Shown here one piece after another: positions 14,547 to 21,626 of a DNA stretch of 26,963 bases; position 1 is the first letter of the stretch; every line of letters starts with the position of its first letter. The stretch lies in the IMG/VR virus record IMGVR_UViG_3300033148_008873, positions 1-26,963 of that record; one strand, given 5' to 3'. Both the position numbers and the translations under genes were made by a program. The notes under the pieces are model-generated. The model was given only the letters and a program-made list of their open reading frames with translations. It made no database searches and was not told the DNA's origin. This DNA comes from a virus.

Positions 14547-17513
14547 CTAATTCCTAAAGTACCTTAGAATATGTTTCTTAAACGAAACTATATCTTGCGT
14601 AGCGGCCCTTGGTATTTTATCTTTAGTGATGGGGATACCACCAAGTTGGGTTGTAAATTTAGCTAGCTCAGCTTCCTTGCTTGGTTTCCCGCTATAAACT
14701 TCAGAAGAGACATTGAACGGTGCTAACACATTGCGTCCACCTATTACAGCCATTTTTTCTATTTTATCCCTTATAGCGGCTTGGTCCAACAGTTCTGGAC
14801 TAACCTCCATACTATGTACAGGTATAAGATTTGAATTTCCACGATAAATAGCATCTTCTATCCCAACCAATGCTAATGCAATAGCTAATACAAGGTCATC
14901 AGAATTACCAACTCCATCCTCATTGCCATATCTGCTCTTCCCAAGATGCACGAAAATACATAACTCATGATATAACCTTGATGATTTAATATGATAACCA
15001 TCCTCTCCAAGTTCATCTTGCAAATGCTTGATCAAAATATTCTTGCTCTGATGAGAAGTTGGATAACCTATCTGGTTATATTTAATTTTTAGAGCAGCCG
15101 TCACCCTCTTATGACGATATAAATTGGGATATGCTAATTTGTGATCTAATTCTTGGCATACTGATTGCCCTATTCCGGTACGCTCACACACTACAAATGC
15201 TCGATTATACCATCTACCAATAAAATCGATCATCTTTGCAAAAATTTCTGGCAGTGCCTTGATCCTTAATTCAGCTACTTGTTCATGAGCATCAACATCA
15301 AGCACCTGAACAGCACAATAATCACTAGCCTCGCCAGAAGATGGATCAGCTCCTATAACGTACATGTGCGGTCTTCTATCACTAATTAATATATCTTCTG
15401 GATTAGTAGTCTTAGCAACACGACGTACCGATTTATCGGTAAATGGAGGTTTCCATATTATTAATTGTTCCCGGAAATCCAACAATTCACGCTCCATAGT
15501 AGAAGGATTAACATAATCGGTAATTCCAACTACTTTAGGAATTAATTTCTTTTCTTTTACAGCCTGCTCAGTCTCCCTAATCGTTTCGCCTATAGCCAAT
15601 AGAGCAGTACGTCCAAGCACAGTATTGCCAGTACCAAGAAATTCAGCTAATATTTCCTGTCTAAACTTTTTATCAGATCCTTTAGTCGTAAGTTGGCGAT
15701 ATTGATCTTCTAACCACGGACTCCAATATGGTCCATATTTTTCTTTTTCTTTTTCTGTTCTACAATCTTTAATATTATCCAATGGTGAAATTCTAGTAGT
15801 ATTGTTACTCAGTTCATCAACAAATTCTATAGTCCAATCCATATCCCACCAATTAATATCGATGGGGTTAAAATCATTATCACCATTAATAGCGTCAGAC
15901 CACGTTCTCCAATACCAATTACCTATGCCATTGGTAGTTGATATCACGACAACGCTACCACCAGTTTGTATAACAGACCATCCGCCTGCCCACATTGCAT
16001 CCATGTGCTGCATAAATGCAGACTCATCGATAATTATTAATGAGCCAGAGTTGGATCTTAGAGTATCAGGGCTGGATGTCAGACTTTTAATCCCCGATCC
16101 ATTAATAAACAATAATTCATGTTCATTCCGTTTCTCTACTCGCCAAAGCTCTTTCATCCATTCAGGTAAATGATCATATATGAATTTTACATTTCTGCTA
16201 AGGAATTCCATTGCATCATCATCGCGTTTGGACACTATGAGTATACTCTTTTGAGAGAAGAACATGCTATACCATAAAGCATAAACTCCAGTCAATGTGC
16301 TCGCACCACAATTGTGTACTACAGCCCCGTCAACTATATAATTGTTGTATGGCGGAACCGATAAATCAAAAACTTGATATTCATCTTCGATTAATTTGAT
16401 TGATTTTATTTCACCTTTCGCTCTATTGAAGAAAAAACCTTTTGTTAATTCTTTCCTAGGTTTTTTTCCAAAAATGTCGATATTTTTTACGAATTTTTCA
16501 AAATCGTTGCTCCCATATATCCGCAATTTTGCTATTGAATTTGTTGAAGATTTATATATCTTACAAGAAATTTGGAATCTGGACAACAACTGTTTTATTT
16601 GATGTAAAACAAATTCTGATTGTTGTCCTATTCCGACTTCATTGCAATGGTCACCACTATACCAACCATCTCCTGCAAATATTCTATTCAGCAATAATGC
16701 TATCGATCGATTATCCCATTTGAAAACTTCATCTGGAATTTTTTTATCGGTGCCGGTTGCTCCACGCAATCCATATTTCTCAAGCCAGTTCTGGGAATCT
16801 ACAAATGATGAAGAAATCCGATAATTTTTGTTAGAATCAGGCTTGAAACCACTCTTAACCTTTTTTATCCGCAATCTCTTACCGAATCTTAATTCATAAT
16901 GTTTCTGAAATTCAAGTAAATATTTCCATCTAGAATTAGCAAAATAAAGGTTATTCTGATTACATCCACCATCCGTCAAGAGATATCCAAGCAAGATCGG
17001 ATCCGATGGATGATCAGGTTTAACACCATATCTCATGGGTTCATATATTTCAATTAGATTATCATTACAAGTAATGTCGCCAGCATCTATATAGCCCCTA
17101 TTGGTCAAAAATCTATGGCTTAAAGTACAAATTGATCTATGACCAGTTTTTGATCTCACTTCACAACAATCATTAGAGACACCATTATTAAAAACGCGCT
17201 CTACAGTCGATATTACAACCATTTTATTGTTATCAATTGAATATATCTTATCGCCAGGTTGTAAACTTTCTATAGATCTAGGACCAATTGGAGTCCACAC
17301 TGTGGTACCTTCTATAAAACACTGTCTGCACTTTTTGAAAATGTTAAATCTATGATTCCTAAATTCAGTCAGCGATTTTTGTTGATAACTGAATAGATTA
17401 AATGGAATAATCCCTTTTTTTGGATGTTTAACCTTGCAGAAATTATTGACAAAAAATGCGGGATCTCCCTGGCAACGCTTGATTAATCGAAGAAGCGCAT
17501 TTTTGTTAGGCAT
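14547..17513 (-). CDS. 17: Terminase large subunit gp17 with intein
   Basis: A 988-residue precursor. Residues 65-401 are an intein, so the spliced protein is 651 residues (T4 gp17: 610). Splicing joins KKCRQ to CGASTL, rebuilding the P-loop of the packaging ATPase, of the R-Q-x-G-x-S/T terminase type. Walker B with catalytic Glu is SLIIIDESAF (D496, E497) and the coupling motif is VISTTNG (~524-530). The C-terminal RNase H-like nuclease shows VIGADPSSGEASDY (D723), VVCERTG (E777) and NSDDLVLAIAL (D872/D873), equivalent to the T4 D401/E458/D542 set. It cuts concatemeric DNA and drives it through the portal, whose gene follows after three bases. The start has only a poor ribosome site, so translation may depend on coupling to the gene upstream. 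Confidence 0.95.
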   Translation of the reverse strand: MPNKNALLRLIKRCQGDPAFFVNNFCKVKHPKKGIIPFNLFSYQQKSLTEFRNHRFNIFKKCRQCFIEGTTVWTPIGPRSIESLQPGDKIYSIDNNKMVVISTVERVFNNGVSNDCCEVRSKTGHRSICTLSHRFLTNRGYIDAGDITCNDNLIEIYEPMRYGVKPDHPSDPILLGYLLTDGGCNQNNLYFANSRWKYLLEFQKHYELRFGKRLRIKKVKSGFKPDSNKNYRISSSFVDSQNWLEKYGLRGATGTDKKIPDEVFKWDNRSIALLLNRIFAGDGWYSGDHCNEVGIGQQSEFVLHQIKQLLSRFQISCKIYKSSTNSIAKLRIYGSNDFEKFVKNIDIFGKKPRKELTKGFFFNRAKGEIKSIKLIEDEYQVFDLSVPPYNNYIVDGAVVHNCGASTLTGVYALWYSMFFSQKSILIVSKRDDDAMEFLSRNVKFIYDHLPEWMKELWRVEKRNEHELLFINGSGIKSLTSSPDTLRSNSGSLIIIDESAFMQHMDAMWAGGWSVIQTGGSVVVISTTNGIGNWYWRTWSDAINGDNDFNPIDINWWDMDWTIEFVDELSNNTTRISPLDNIKDCRTEKEKEKYGPYWSPWLEDQYRQLTTKGSDKKFRQEILAEFLGTGNTVLGRTALLAIGETIRETEQAVKEKKLIPKVVGITDYVNPSTMERELLDFREQLIIWKPPFTDKSVRRVAKTTNPEDILISDRRPHMYVIGADPSSGEASDYCAVQVLDVDAHEQVAELRIKALPEIFAKMIDFIGRWYNRAFVVCERTGIGQSVCQELDHKLAYPNLYRHKRVTAALKIKYNQIGYPTSHQSKNILIKHLQDELGEDGYHIKSSRLYHELCIFVHLGKSRYGNEDGVGNSDDLVLAIALALVGIEDAIYRGNSNLIPVHSMEVSPELLDQAAIRDKIEKMAVIGGRNVLAPFNVSSEVYSGKPSKEAELAKFTTQLGGIPITKDKIPRAATQDIVSFKKHILRYFRN
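16311..17321 (-). mobile_element. LAGLIDADG intein in the terminase P-loop
   Basis: A 337-residue in-frame insertion starting at Cys65 (CFIEGTTVWTPIGPRSIESL, block A) and ending VVHN401 before Cys402 (+1 nucleophile). Block B is GHRSICTLSHRF. The homing endonuclease domain has two LAGLIDADG-type helices, LLGYLLTDGG (~174-183) and LLNRIFAGDGW (~274-284). Block F is YQVFDLSVPPYNNYIVDGAV. All splicing residues appear present: Cys1, block B T-x-x-H (TLSH), penultimate His, terminal Asn and Cys+1. It should therefore be a full, splicing-competent and possibly mobile intein. Insertion in the P-loop, between Gln and Cys of KKCRQ/CGAST, is a known preference of inteins in phage terminases. Confidence 0.95.
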
Positions 17514-17534
17514 AATTTATGTTTACCAAAAAAA

Positions 17535-18152
17535 TTATTCTGGTGCATCTTCCATAGACTCAGCAGCGTCCAACAATAAAGTAAGATCACTAAGATCTGG
17601 TCCAGCATTTTGATTTAGATTATTTATCATAATGCTATTATTCTTAGAAGCAGCCATAAATCTGGTTATAGAATCAAGCAATTTTATTGGTGTTAACGCA
17701 ATTTCATTCTTAGCTCTGATCACATCAGGAAGTTTTTCAACGTAAACACGCGGAATCTTACCACCATTACCAATTATGTCGAAAAAATGTTTTATTGCGC
17801 TTTGAGCTTGAATTCTATCAGTTCTATAATTGCACATAATTTCTTCAGTAATATCATTTATACGGCTTATAGCTCCCTTAAATTGGGATATTAATTCGTT
17901 GCCAATATCATCAACATCAACATCAACATCAACATCAACATCAACATCAACAGACTCATGTGACGGAATTTTTTGCGTTGGAATTGCTTCAACGCTAGTG
18001 GCTAATTCTGACTGTGGTATACTTATAGTTCCATCAGAATTCTTTTTCTTGTTTGCCTGTTTGAAATTAGGTTTTGGGATTTCGCCAACATCGCTTAATT
18101 TATCTATAATATTTTTCAATTCATCGTCATGTTCAGACAAGAGGAAGCCCAT
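17535..18152 (-). CDS. 16: Probable terminase small subunit (gp16-like)
   Basis: About 205 residues. The start is uncertain: ATG 18152 is given, while TTG 18170 and a TTG near 18140 are possible and none has a good ribosome site. All overlap the 3' end of the upstream gene, suggesting coupled translation. The N-terminus (DELKNIIDKLSDVGEIPKPN) is acidic, then a disordered linker contains a (Val-Asp)7 run. The helical core (RIQAQSAIKHFFDIIGNGG ... RVYVEKLPDVIRAKNEI...LLDSITRFM) resembles in pattern the central helical hairpin of T4 gp16 (164 residues). The tail is acidic. Position immediately before gp17 is where gp16 sits in T4, which is the main support. gp16 binds DNA as a ring and stimulates the gp17 ATPase. 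Confidence 0.6.
   Translation of the reverse strand: MGFLLSEHDDELKNIIDKLSDVGEIPKPNFKQANKKKNSDGTISIPQSELATSVEAIPTQKIPSHESVDVDVDVDVDVDVDDIGNELISQFKGAISRINDITEEIMCNYRTDRIQAQSAIKHFFDIIGNGGKIPRVYVEKLPDVIRAKNEIALTPIKLLDSITRFMAASKNNSIMINNLNQNAGPDLSDLTLLLDAAESMEDAPE
17911..17952 (-). repeat. Hexanucleotide microsatellite, seven copies
   Basis: The unit tcaaca (TGTTGA on the coding strand) is repeated seven times without error and encodes alternating Val-Asp in the linker of the gp16-like protein. Copy changes keep the frame, so linker length could vary by two residues per unit. Confidence 0.95.
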
Positions 18153-18933
18153 CCCTAAGCAGATTTTCAATAAGATGAGTCTTATCTTCTATTTTGCTAG
18201 TTAGGTGTTTATCAAGAATATTACAAGCGCAATAAATTAAATCGAAATTGGATACTTCCCTGCCTTCCATAGCCATTTGTCGCAATTGTCGCAAACTGAT
18301 TAGAATCTCGTAATCATGCTTCATATTGTCCAAGAATTCTTCAGTTATAGTATTGTTACGAATATGTTTCAAGAATTGATAACATTCGCTCTTTGGTTTT
18401 TCTTTTTCCGGTTTTGGTTCTCTGCTTTTAACAGATGTACTTTGTCCAATCCTACCAGCCATTTTTCTTTCAGGTTGTACAGGCCGGCGCTTAGTCTTTT
18501 TGCGCTGACGATTACGTTTTTGTCTACTCATAGTCAAAGGCCTTTCTACCTGCGTTAATTGTCTCTGAACAGGATCGCCGCCCTTTCCCATTATTTGGAT
18601 GCTTTCCATCTTCTCTTTAGATTGATCTACTTTAGCTTTAAAAACTTTGTTTTCCTCGTGTTTACTAGTGTCCTCTATAGTTGCAGGAATCATTATTAAT
18701 TCCCTCAAAATAGAATCATCATAAGATCCAGTAACTTTAAAAGCTTGCTCCTCCCCAACAGTCTGTTTAGTAGAAAAGACCACAGCATCGGCAACAGCAG
18801 GATTATCTAAATTTCTAAGTATTCCAGCATCACATATAGCCAAATGTCCGCTAGTAGTCTTAACTATCTTCTCAAAATCTTCAGGTTCTTCACCAGGCTC
18901 GAGATTAGGATGCTCAGTCGTCATCTGGTTCAT
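18133..18933 (-). CDS. Hypothetical protein with basic central region
   Basis: A 266-residue protein starting MNQMTTEHPNLEPGEEPEDF. ATG 18933 is given; ATG 18924 (Met4) is equally possible, and no clear ribosome site decides. It overlaps the sigma-factor gene by 20 bases and the gp16-like gene by about 20, so the three are probably one translational unit. Residues ~1-115 are mixed and acidic. Residues ~130-185 are strongly basic and probably disordered (RQKRNRQRKKTKRRPVQPER). Residues ~185-266 look like a small helical domain (CYQFLKHIRNNTITEEFLDN ... LLRDGLPLV). The basic tract suggests nucleic-acid or RNA polymerase contact, perhaps with the adjacent sigma factor or terminase, but that is inference. 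I do not recognise a family. Confidence 0.6.
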   Translation of the reverse strand: MNQMTTEHPNLEPGEEPEDFEKIVKTTSGHLAICDAGILRNLDNPAVADAVVFSTKQTVGEEQAFKVTGSYDDSILRELIMIPATIEDTSKHEENKVFKAKVDQSKEKMESIQIMGKGGDPVQRQLTQVERPLTMSRQKRNRQRKKTKRRPVQPERKMAGRIGQSTSVKSREPKPEKEKPKSECYQFLKHIRNNTITEEFLDNMKHDYEILISLRQLRQMAMEGREVSNFDLIYCACNILDKHLTSKIEDKTHLIENLLRDGLPLV

Positions 18934-19666
18934 AACTACTATGACTTATCCTATATTTATTTTCAGCCTGAGCAGGTTTATTATTAACAGGCGAATCTGT
19001 AAATTCGAAACTACGAAGACGGATATTTCTGAGGAAGTTGGAGATCCGAGATCTAGGCAAACTAGAATGTCTTGATAATTTATCTATTAAACCATCATAT
19101 GGCTTTGGATCCGTCTTAACCAATGATTCTATCGCTTCTATAATCTTTAGACTGGCATTGTCAAATTTACATATTTCGCGAGCCTCTTGTAGGAATCTAT
19201 CGAATCTATAATTGGTTGGTTCGCCGCGTGAATCTAGATGTTCCTTATAAGCCCCATAATTGCGTTTGTCTCTAGATTCTTTTTTGATATGAGCCAACAT
19301 AACAGTCTTTGCCACCTGACTCCACATATTAAAGACTTTAGTATGTCCAGGACGGCTATCAAATTTGTAAAGCGAACTCTCGATCTGTACCCATGCCAGT
19401 TGATAAAGATCACCAAATGATGTTCCTTCCTTACCGTTTGTCAATAAATGTAATTTGTGAGTTCTAATTATCTGGCGTATCAATTCCGACGCATTTTCCA
19501 TTATACTGTCGCGCAGTTGGATATCGGTACAACCGCCCCAGACGTATTTAGTCAATAGGGTTTCAACATAACCATTATCAAAATAATAATTCTTAGGCAA
19601 GTTTGGATTACGTGGACGATTAGGACGTGTAAATGTGATTTGTTCTATTTTAATGTCTCTCTCCAT
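18914..19666 (-). CDS. 55: Late-transcription sigma factor, gp55-like
   Basis: A 250-residue protein (T4 gp55: 185) starting MERDIKIEQITFTRPNRPRN. The core at about residues 55-145 follows gp55 order: a helix (ASELIRQIIRTHKLHLLTNG), then SFGDLYQLAWVQIESSLYKFD, then HTKVFNMWSQVAKTVMLAHIKKESRDK. This is the minimal sigma region 2 that T4 gp55 uses to bind host core RNA polymerase and read TATAAATA. The C-terminal ~110 residues include a possible small helical DNA-binding part (KLSRHSSLPRSRISNFLRNI) that T4 gp55 lacks. One exact TATAAATA promoter is present at 3690-3697. Its ribosome site and start codon lie in a strong nested hairpin (19655-19709), suggesting translational control. It follows the UvsW-like gene by 45 bases. 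Confidence 0.8.
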   Translation of the reverse strand: MERDIKIEQITFTRPNRPRNPNLPKNYYFDNGYVETLLTKYVWGGCTDIQLRDSIMENASELIRQIIRTHKLHLLTNGKEGTSFGDLYQLAWVQIESSLYKFDSRPGHTKVFNMWSQVAKTVMLAHIKKESRDKRNYGAYKEHLDSRGEPTNYRFDRFLQEAREICKFDNASLKIIEAIESLVKTDPKPYDGLIDKLSRHSSLPRSRISNFLRNIRLRSFEFTDSPVNNKPAQAENKYRISHSSYEPDDD

Positions 19667-19709
19667 TATATTCCTTTTAGGAATATATACTTATATTTAG
19701 GAGAGAGAC
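19655..19709 (-). promoter_or_regulatory. Nested hairpin covering the ribosome site and start codon of the sigma gene
   Basis: Two perfect inverted repeats are nested. The inner stem has 8 bp (19667-19674 with 19680-19687, five-base loop). The outer stem has 10 bp (gtctctctcc 19655-19664 with ggagagagac 19700-19709). In the minus-strand mRNA the AAGGA ribosome site lies in the inner loop and 3' arm. The AUG (19666-19664) sits between the inner 3' arm and the outer 3' arm, with its G paired. The fold uses the whole 45-base gap plus the first four codons. There is no T-tract, so it is not a terminator. Opening by a protein, by the ribosome or by heat would be needed for efficient initiation. 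Confidence 0.7.
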
Positions 19710-19711
19710 GA

Positions 19712-21250
19712 CTATTTAAATCCTTTTGGTAGCCTAAAATTTCGCCTAACCAATTCTTCCCCATCCATGATATATTTCCCAAAAGAAATATGACATTTAT
19801 ATCCAAGAGATAAAATAGTCTTCAATTGTTCTTTGCTATGTTTATACAAATAATGATTGTCAAGATGGAAGAAGCATATTAATCTAGCCCAACCTCTATC
19901 ATTCTGCCTGACTGCTCTTCCTATTTTCTGATCAAAATCAGACGATAATTTCCCACCACCACATATTATCAAATTATCTAAGCCGCCCTTGATATCTAGA
20001 CCACGCTTTAGAATTTTGCTACCTATTAGACACGTCAATTTGCCATCCTGAAAAGTACGAATAGCTTCATTTCTCGCCTTTTTAGAGGATTTACCAAATA
20101 TGAAAATTGATCCTTCTATTTCGCGTTCCAATGCCTTACCGAGATCTTCTATATTATGAGTATCAACTAATATCATAGTTTTCTCATCTCGATATGCTGA
20201 CACTATTTTTTTAATTCTATCATAATATTCAGGACTATCAATGACTAATTCTCTCTGAGCAATATCATATGCTGTCATATCATACCGATCAGCTGGATCA
20301 CCTACACTAATCATCAGAGCCCTAATTGGCACAATACGACCAATATCTTCAAGCTCCCTACGACTTACCTCAACAATAACAGATCCAAGATACTCTCTTA
20401 ATTTAAGGGCTTCCACAGGCTTCTTTGGGTCGAAACATGTCCCGCTAAATCCAAATTTATATCTTCCATTATAATAATTCTTGAACAACTTCCTATATCT
20501 ATTATCTGTCGCCTTATCGCATTCATCGGCAAGCAACAACTTAGCATGTCCTACAATATCTTGGAATAGCTTAGCGTTTTCCTTTCTTTTCCTATATTGC
20601 TTAGGCTTCTTTTTCCTAAGGCTTGCGGGTGGAGATGTGAGCGATTGGATGGATCCAACTACCACAGTCTGGCCGTCCGGTGTTTCTCCGCCATAAAATA
20701 ATCCTATGCTGTCTTTGCCAGCAGAATCAGTAATATCGCGCAATTCTAGGCGTTCTTTAATTTGTTCAATAACTATTCTCTGATCAGCTATGATTACAGT
20801 TGGCAGATTCATCAATTTAGTAATAGCAGCCATCAACTCCGTTTTTCCACCGCCTGTCACTACTGATATTAAACCACATTCATGTTTACCGTCACATATA
20901 GTCTTTAGAACACGCATTTGATGCGGTTCTAATGTTATTCCATGCAACATATCATCTTTTATATCCGAACCATCAATTGGATATTTCTCATATGGCCTAT
21001 CATCTTTAATCGACAATGGAATATTATACTTATTACAAAATTCTTGTAATTTTTGTAGAAATGGTCTTGCTAGTGTCTGCATGCGAGGATTATATTTTCT
21101 ATACCAACCATCCCAACTCTGTTGAGTAGTATCATTAATATATCTCGCTTTAGGGTCCTTAACAGAAAAATAATCAATCAATAATGATTCGAACTGAGGA
21201 ATTATTTGATCGATTTTTACCGATTGATTGTTTTGTATAATAACTAACAT
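19712..21250 (-). CDS. uvsW: UvsW-like SF2 DNA/RNA helicase
   Basis: A 512-residue helicase starting at ATG 21250 with no strong ribosome site. Superfamily 2 motifs in order: Q-like region TLEPHQ (106-111); motif I VVTGGGKTEL (130-139); Ia IIADQRIV; motif II LLADECDKA (DECD 242-245); motif III FSGT (268-271); motif IV/V SKILKRGLDI (411-420); motif VI QKIGRAVRQ (441-449). The ~100-residue N-terminal domain before motif I fits UvsW (T4: 587 residues). In T4, UvsW unwinds R-loops and branched recombination intermediates and helps switch replication from origin-dependent to recombination-dependent mode as a late protein. Here it sits just before the late sigma gene, consistent with linked timing. 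It diverges from a small plus-strand gene 40 bases away. Confidence 0.88.
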   Translation of the reverse strand: MLVIIQNNQSVKIDQIIPQFESLLIDYFSVKDPKARYINDTTQQSWDGWYRKYNPRMQTLARPFLQKLQEFCNKYNIPLSIKDDRPYEKYPIDGSDIKDDMLHGITLEPHQMRVLKTICDGKHECGLISVVTGGGKTELMAAITKLMNLPTVIIADQRIVIEQIKERLELRDITDSAGKDSIGLFYGGETPDGQTVVVGSIQSLTSPPASLRKKKPKQYRKRKENAKLFQDIVGHAKLLLADECDKATDNRYRKLFKNYYNGRYKFGFSGTCFDPKKPVEALKLREYLGSVIVEVSRRELEDIGRIVPIRALMISVGDPADRYDMTAYDIAQRELVIDSPEYYDRIKKIVSAYRDEKTMILVDTHNIEDLGKALEREIEGSIFIFGKSSKKARNEAIRTFQDGKLTCLIGSKILKRGLDIKGGLDNLIICGGGKLSSDFDQKIGRAVRQNDRGWARLICFFHLDNHYLYKHSKEQLKTILSLGYKCHISFGKYIMDGEELVRRNFRLPKGFK

Positions 21251-21290
21251 GGTTTAATTTTTAAATACAAAAATAATCTAGAATATAATT

Positions 21291-21626
21291 ATGCCTAGTA
21301 CAGATGAGATAAGAAAAAACGCTCCCAACATCATTGCCGCAATGATTACTGATAATCCTAATATGTTCAATAAACAAGAAGATGAGTTTATTGAACCGCA
21401 TAAACCAATATTAAGCGGTAATAAATTGCTGACAGAAGCGAAAAAGAAAAGTTGGCCAAAGAAACTCAAAAAAGGACGTTTTACTACTTGGTGTAAAAAA
21501 CAAGGATTCAAGGGTCCATGTAAAGCATGCGCAAAGAAAGCAATGAAGAGTAAAAGCTCGTCCGTTAGAGGCATGGCATCATTCTATATGAACACCACGT
21601 TGAAAAATCCTAAGACTAAGGGTTAA
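21291..21626 (+). CDS. Small basic Cys-containing protein, plus strand
   Basis: A 111-residue protein, one of only two plus-strand genes here. The N-terminal half (MPSTDEIRKNAPNIIAAMIT) is acidic and helical. Residues ~45-105 are very basic with a patterned core: KKLKKGRFTTWCKKQGFKG, PCKACAKKAMKSKSSSVRGM and ASFYMNTTL (Cys68, Cys77, Cys80). The G-R-F-T-x-W-C...S-x-x-V-R-x-M-A-x-F-x-x-N pattern reminds me of small basic proteins scattered through phage genomes and probably binds nucleic acid. I know no firm name or function. No ribosome site is visible before the ATG. Its stop overlaps the stop of the reductase gene by four bases (convergent), so read-through of either transcript would be antisense to the other. 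Confidence 0.75.
   Translation: MPSTDEIRKNAPNIIAAMITDNPNMFNKQEDEFIEPHKPILSGNKLLTEAKKKSWPKKLKKGRFTTWCKKQGFKGPCKACAKKAMKSKSSSVRGMASFYMNTTLKNPKTKG

Noticed and set aside
17911-17952. Short tandem repeats considered as a CRISPR or origin iteron array
   Set aside because: Six-base units without spacers, in frame in a coding sequence; a coding microsatellite.
21260-21267. TTTAAATA, one mismatch from the late promoter, 23 bases before ATG 21291
   Set aside because: The spacing resembles the 3690 promoter, but a one-mismatch AT octamer is expected often in such AT-rich DNA, so it is not called.
21278-21574. 98-residue hydrophobic minus-strand frame opposite 21291-21626
   Set aside because: It appears membrane-like only because it is antisense to a Lys-rich gene; no ribosome site, and the plus-strand product is clearly more protein-like.
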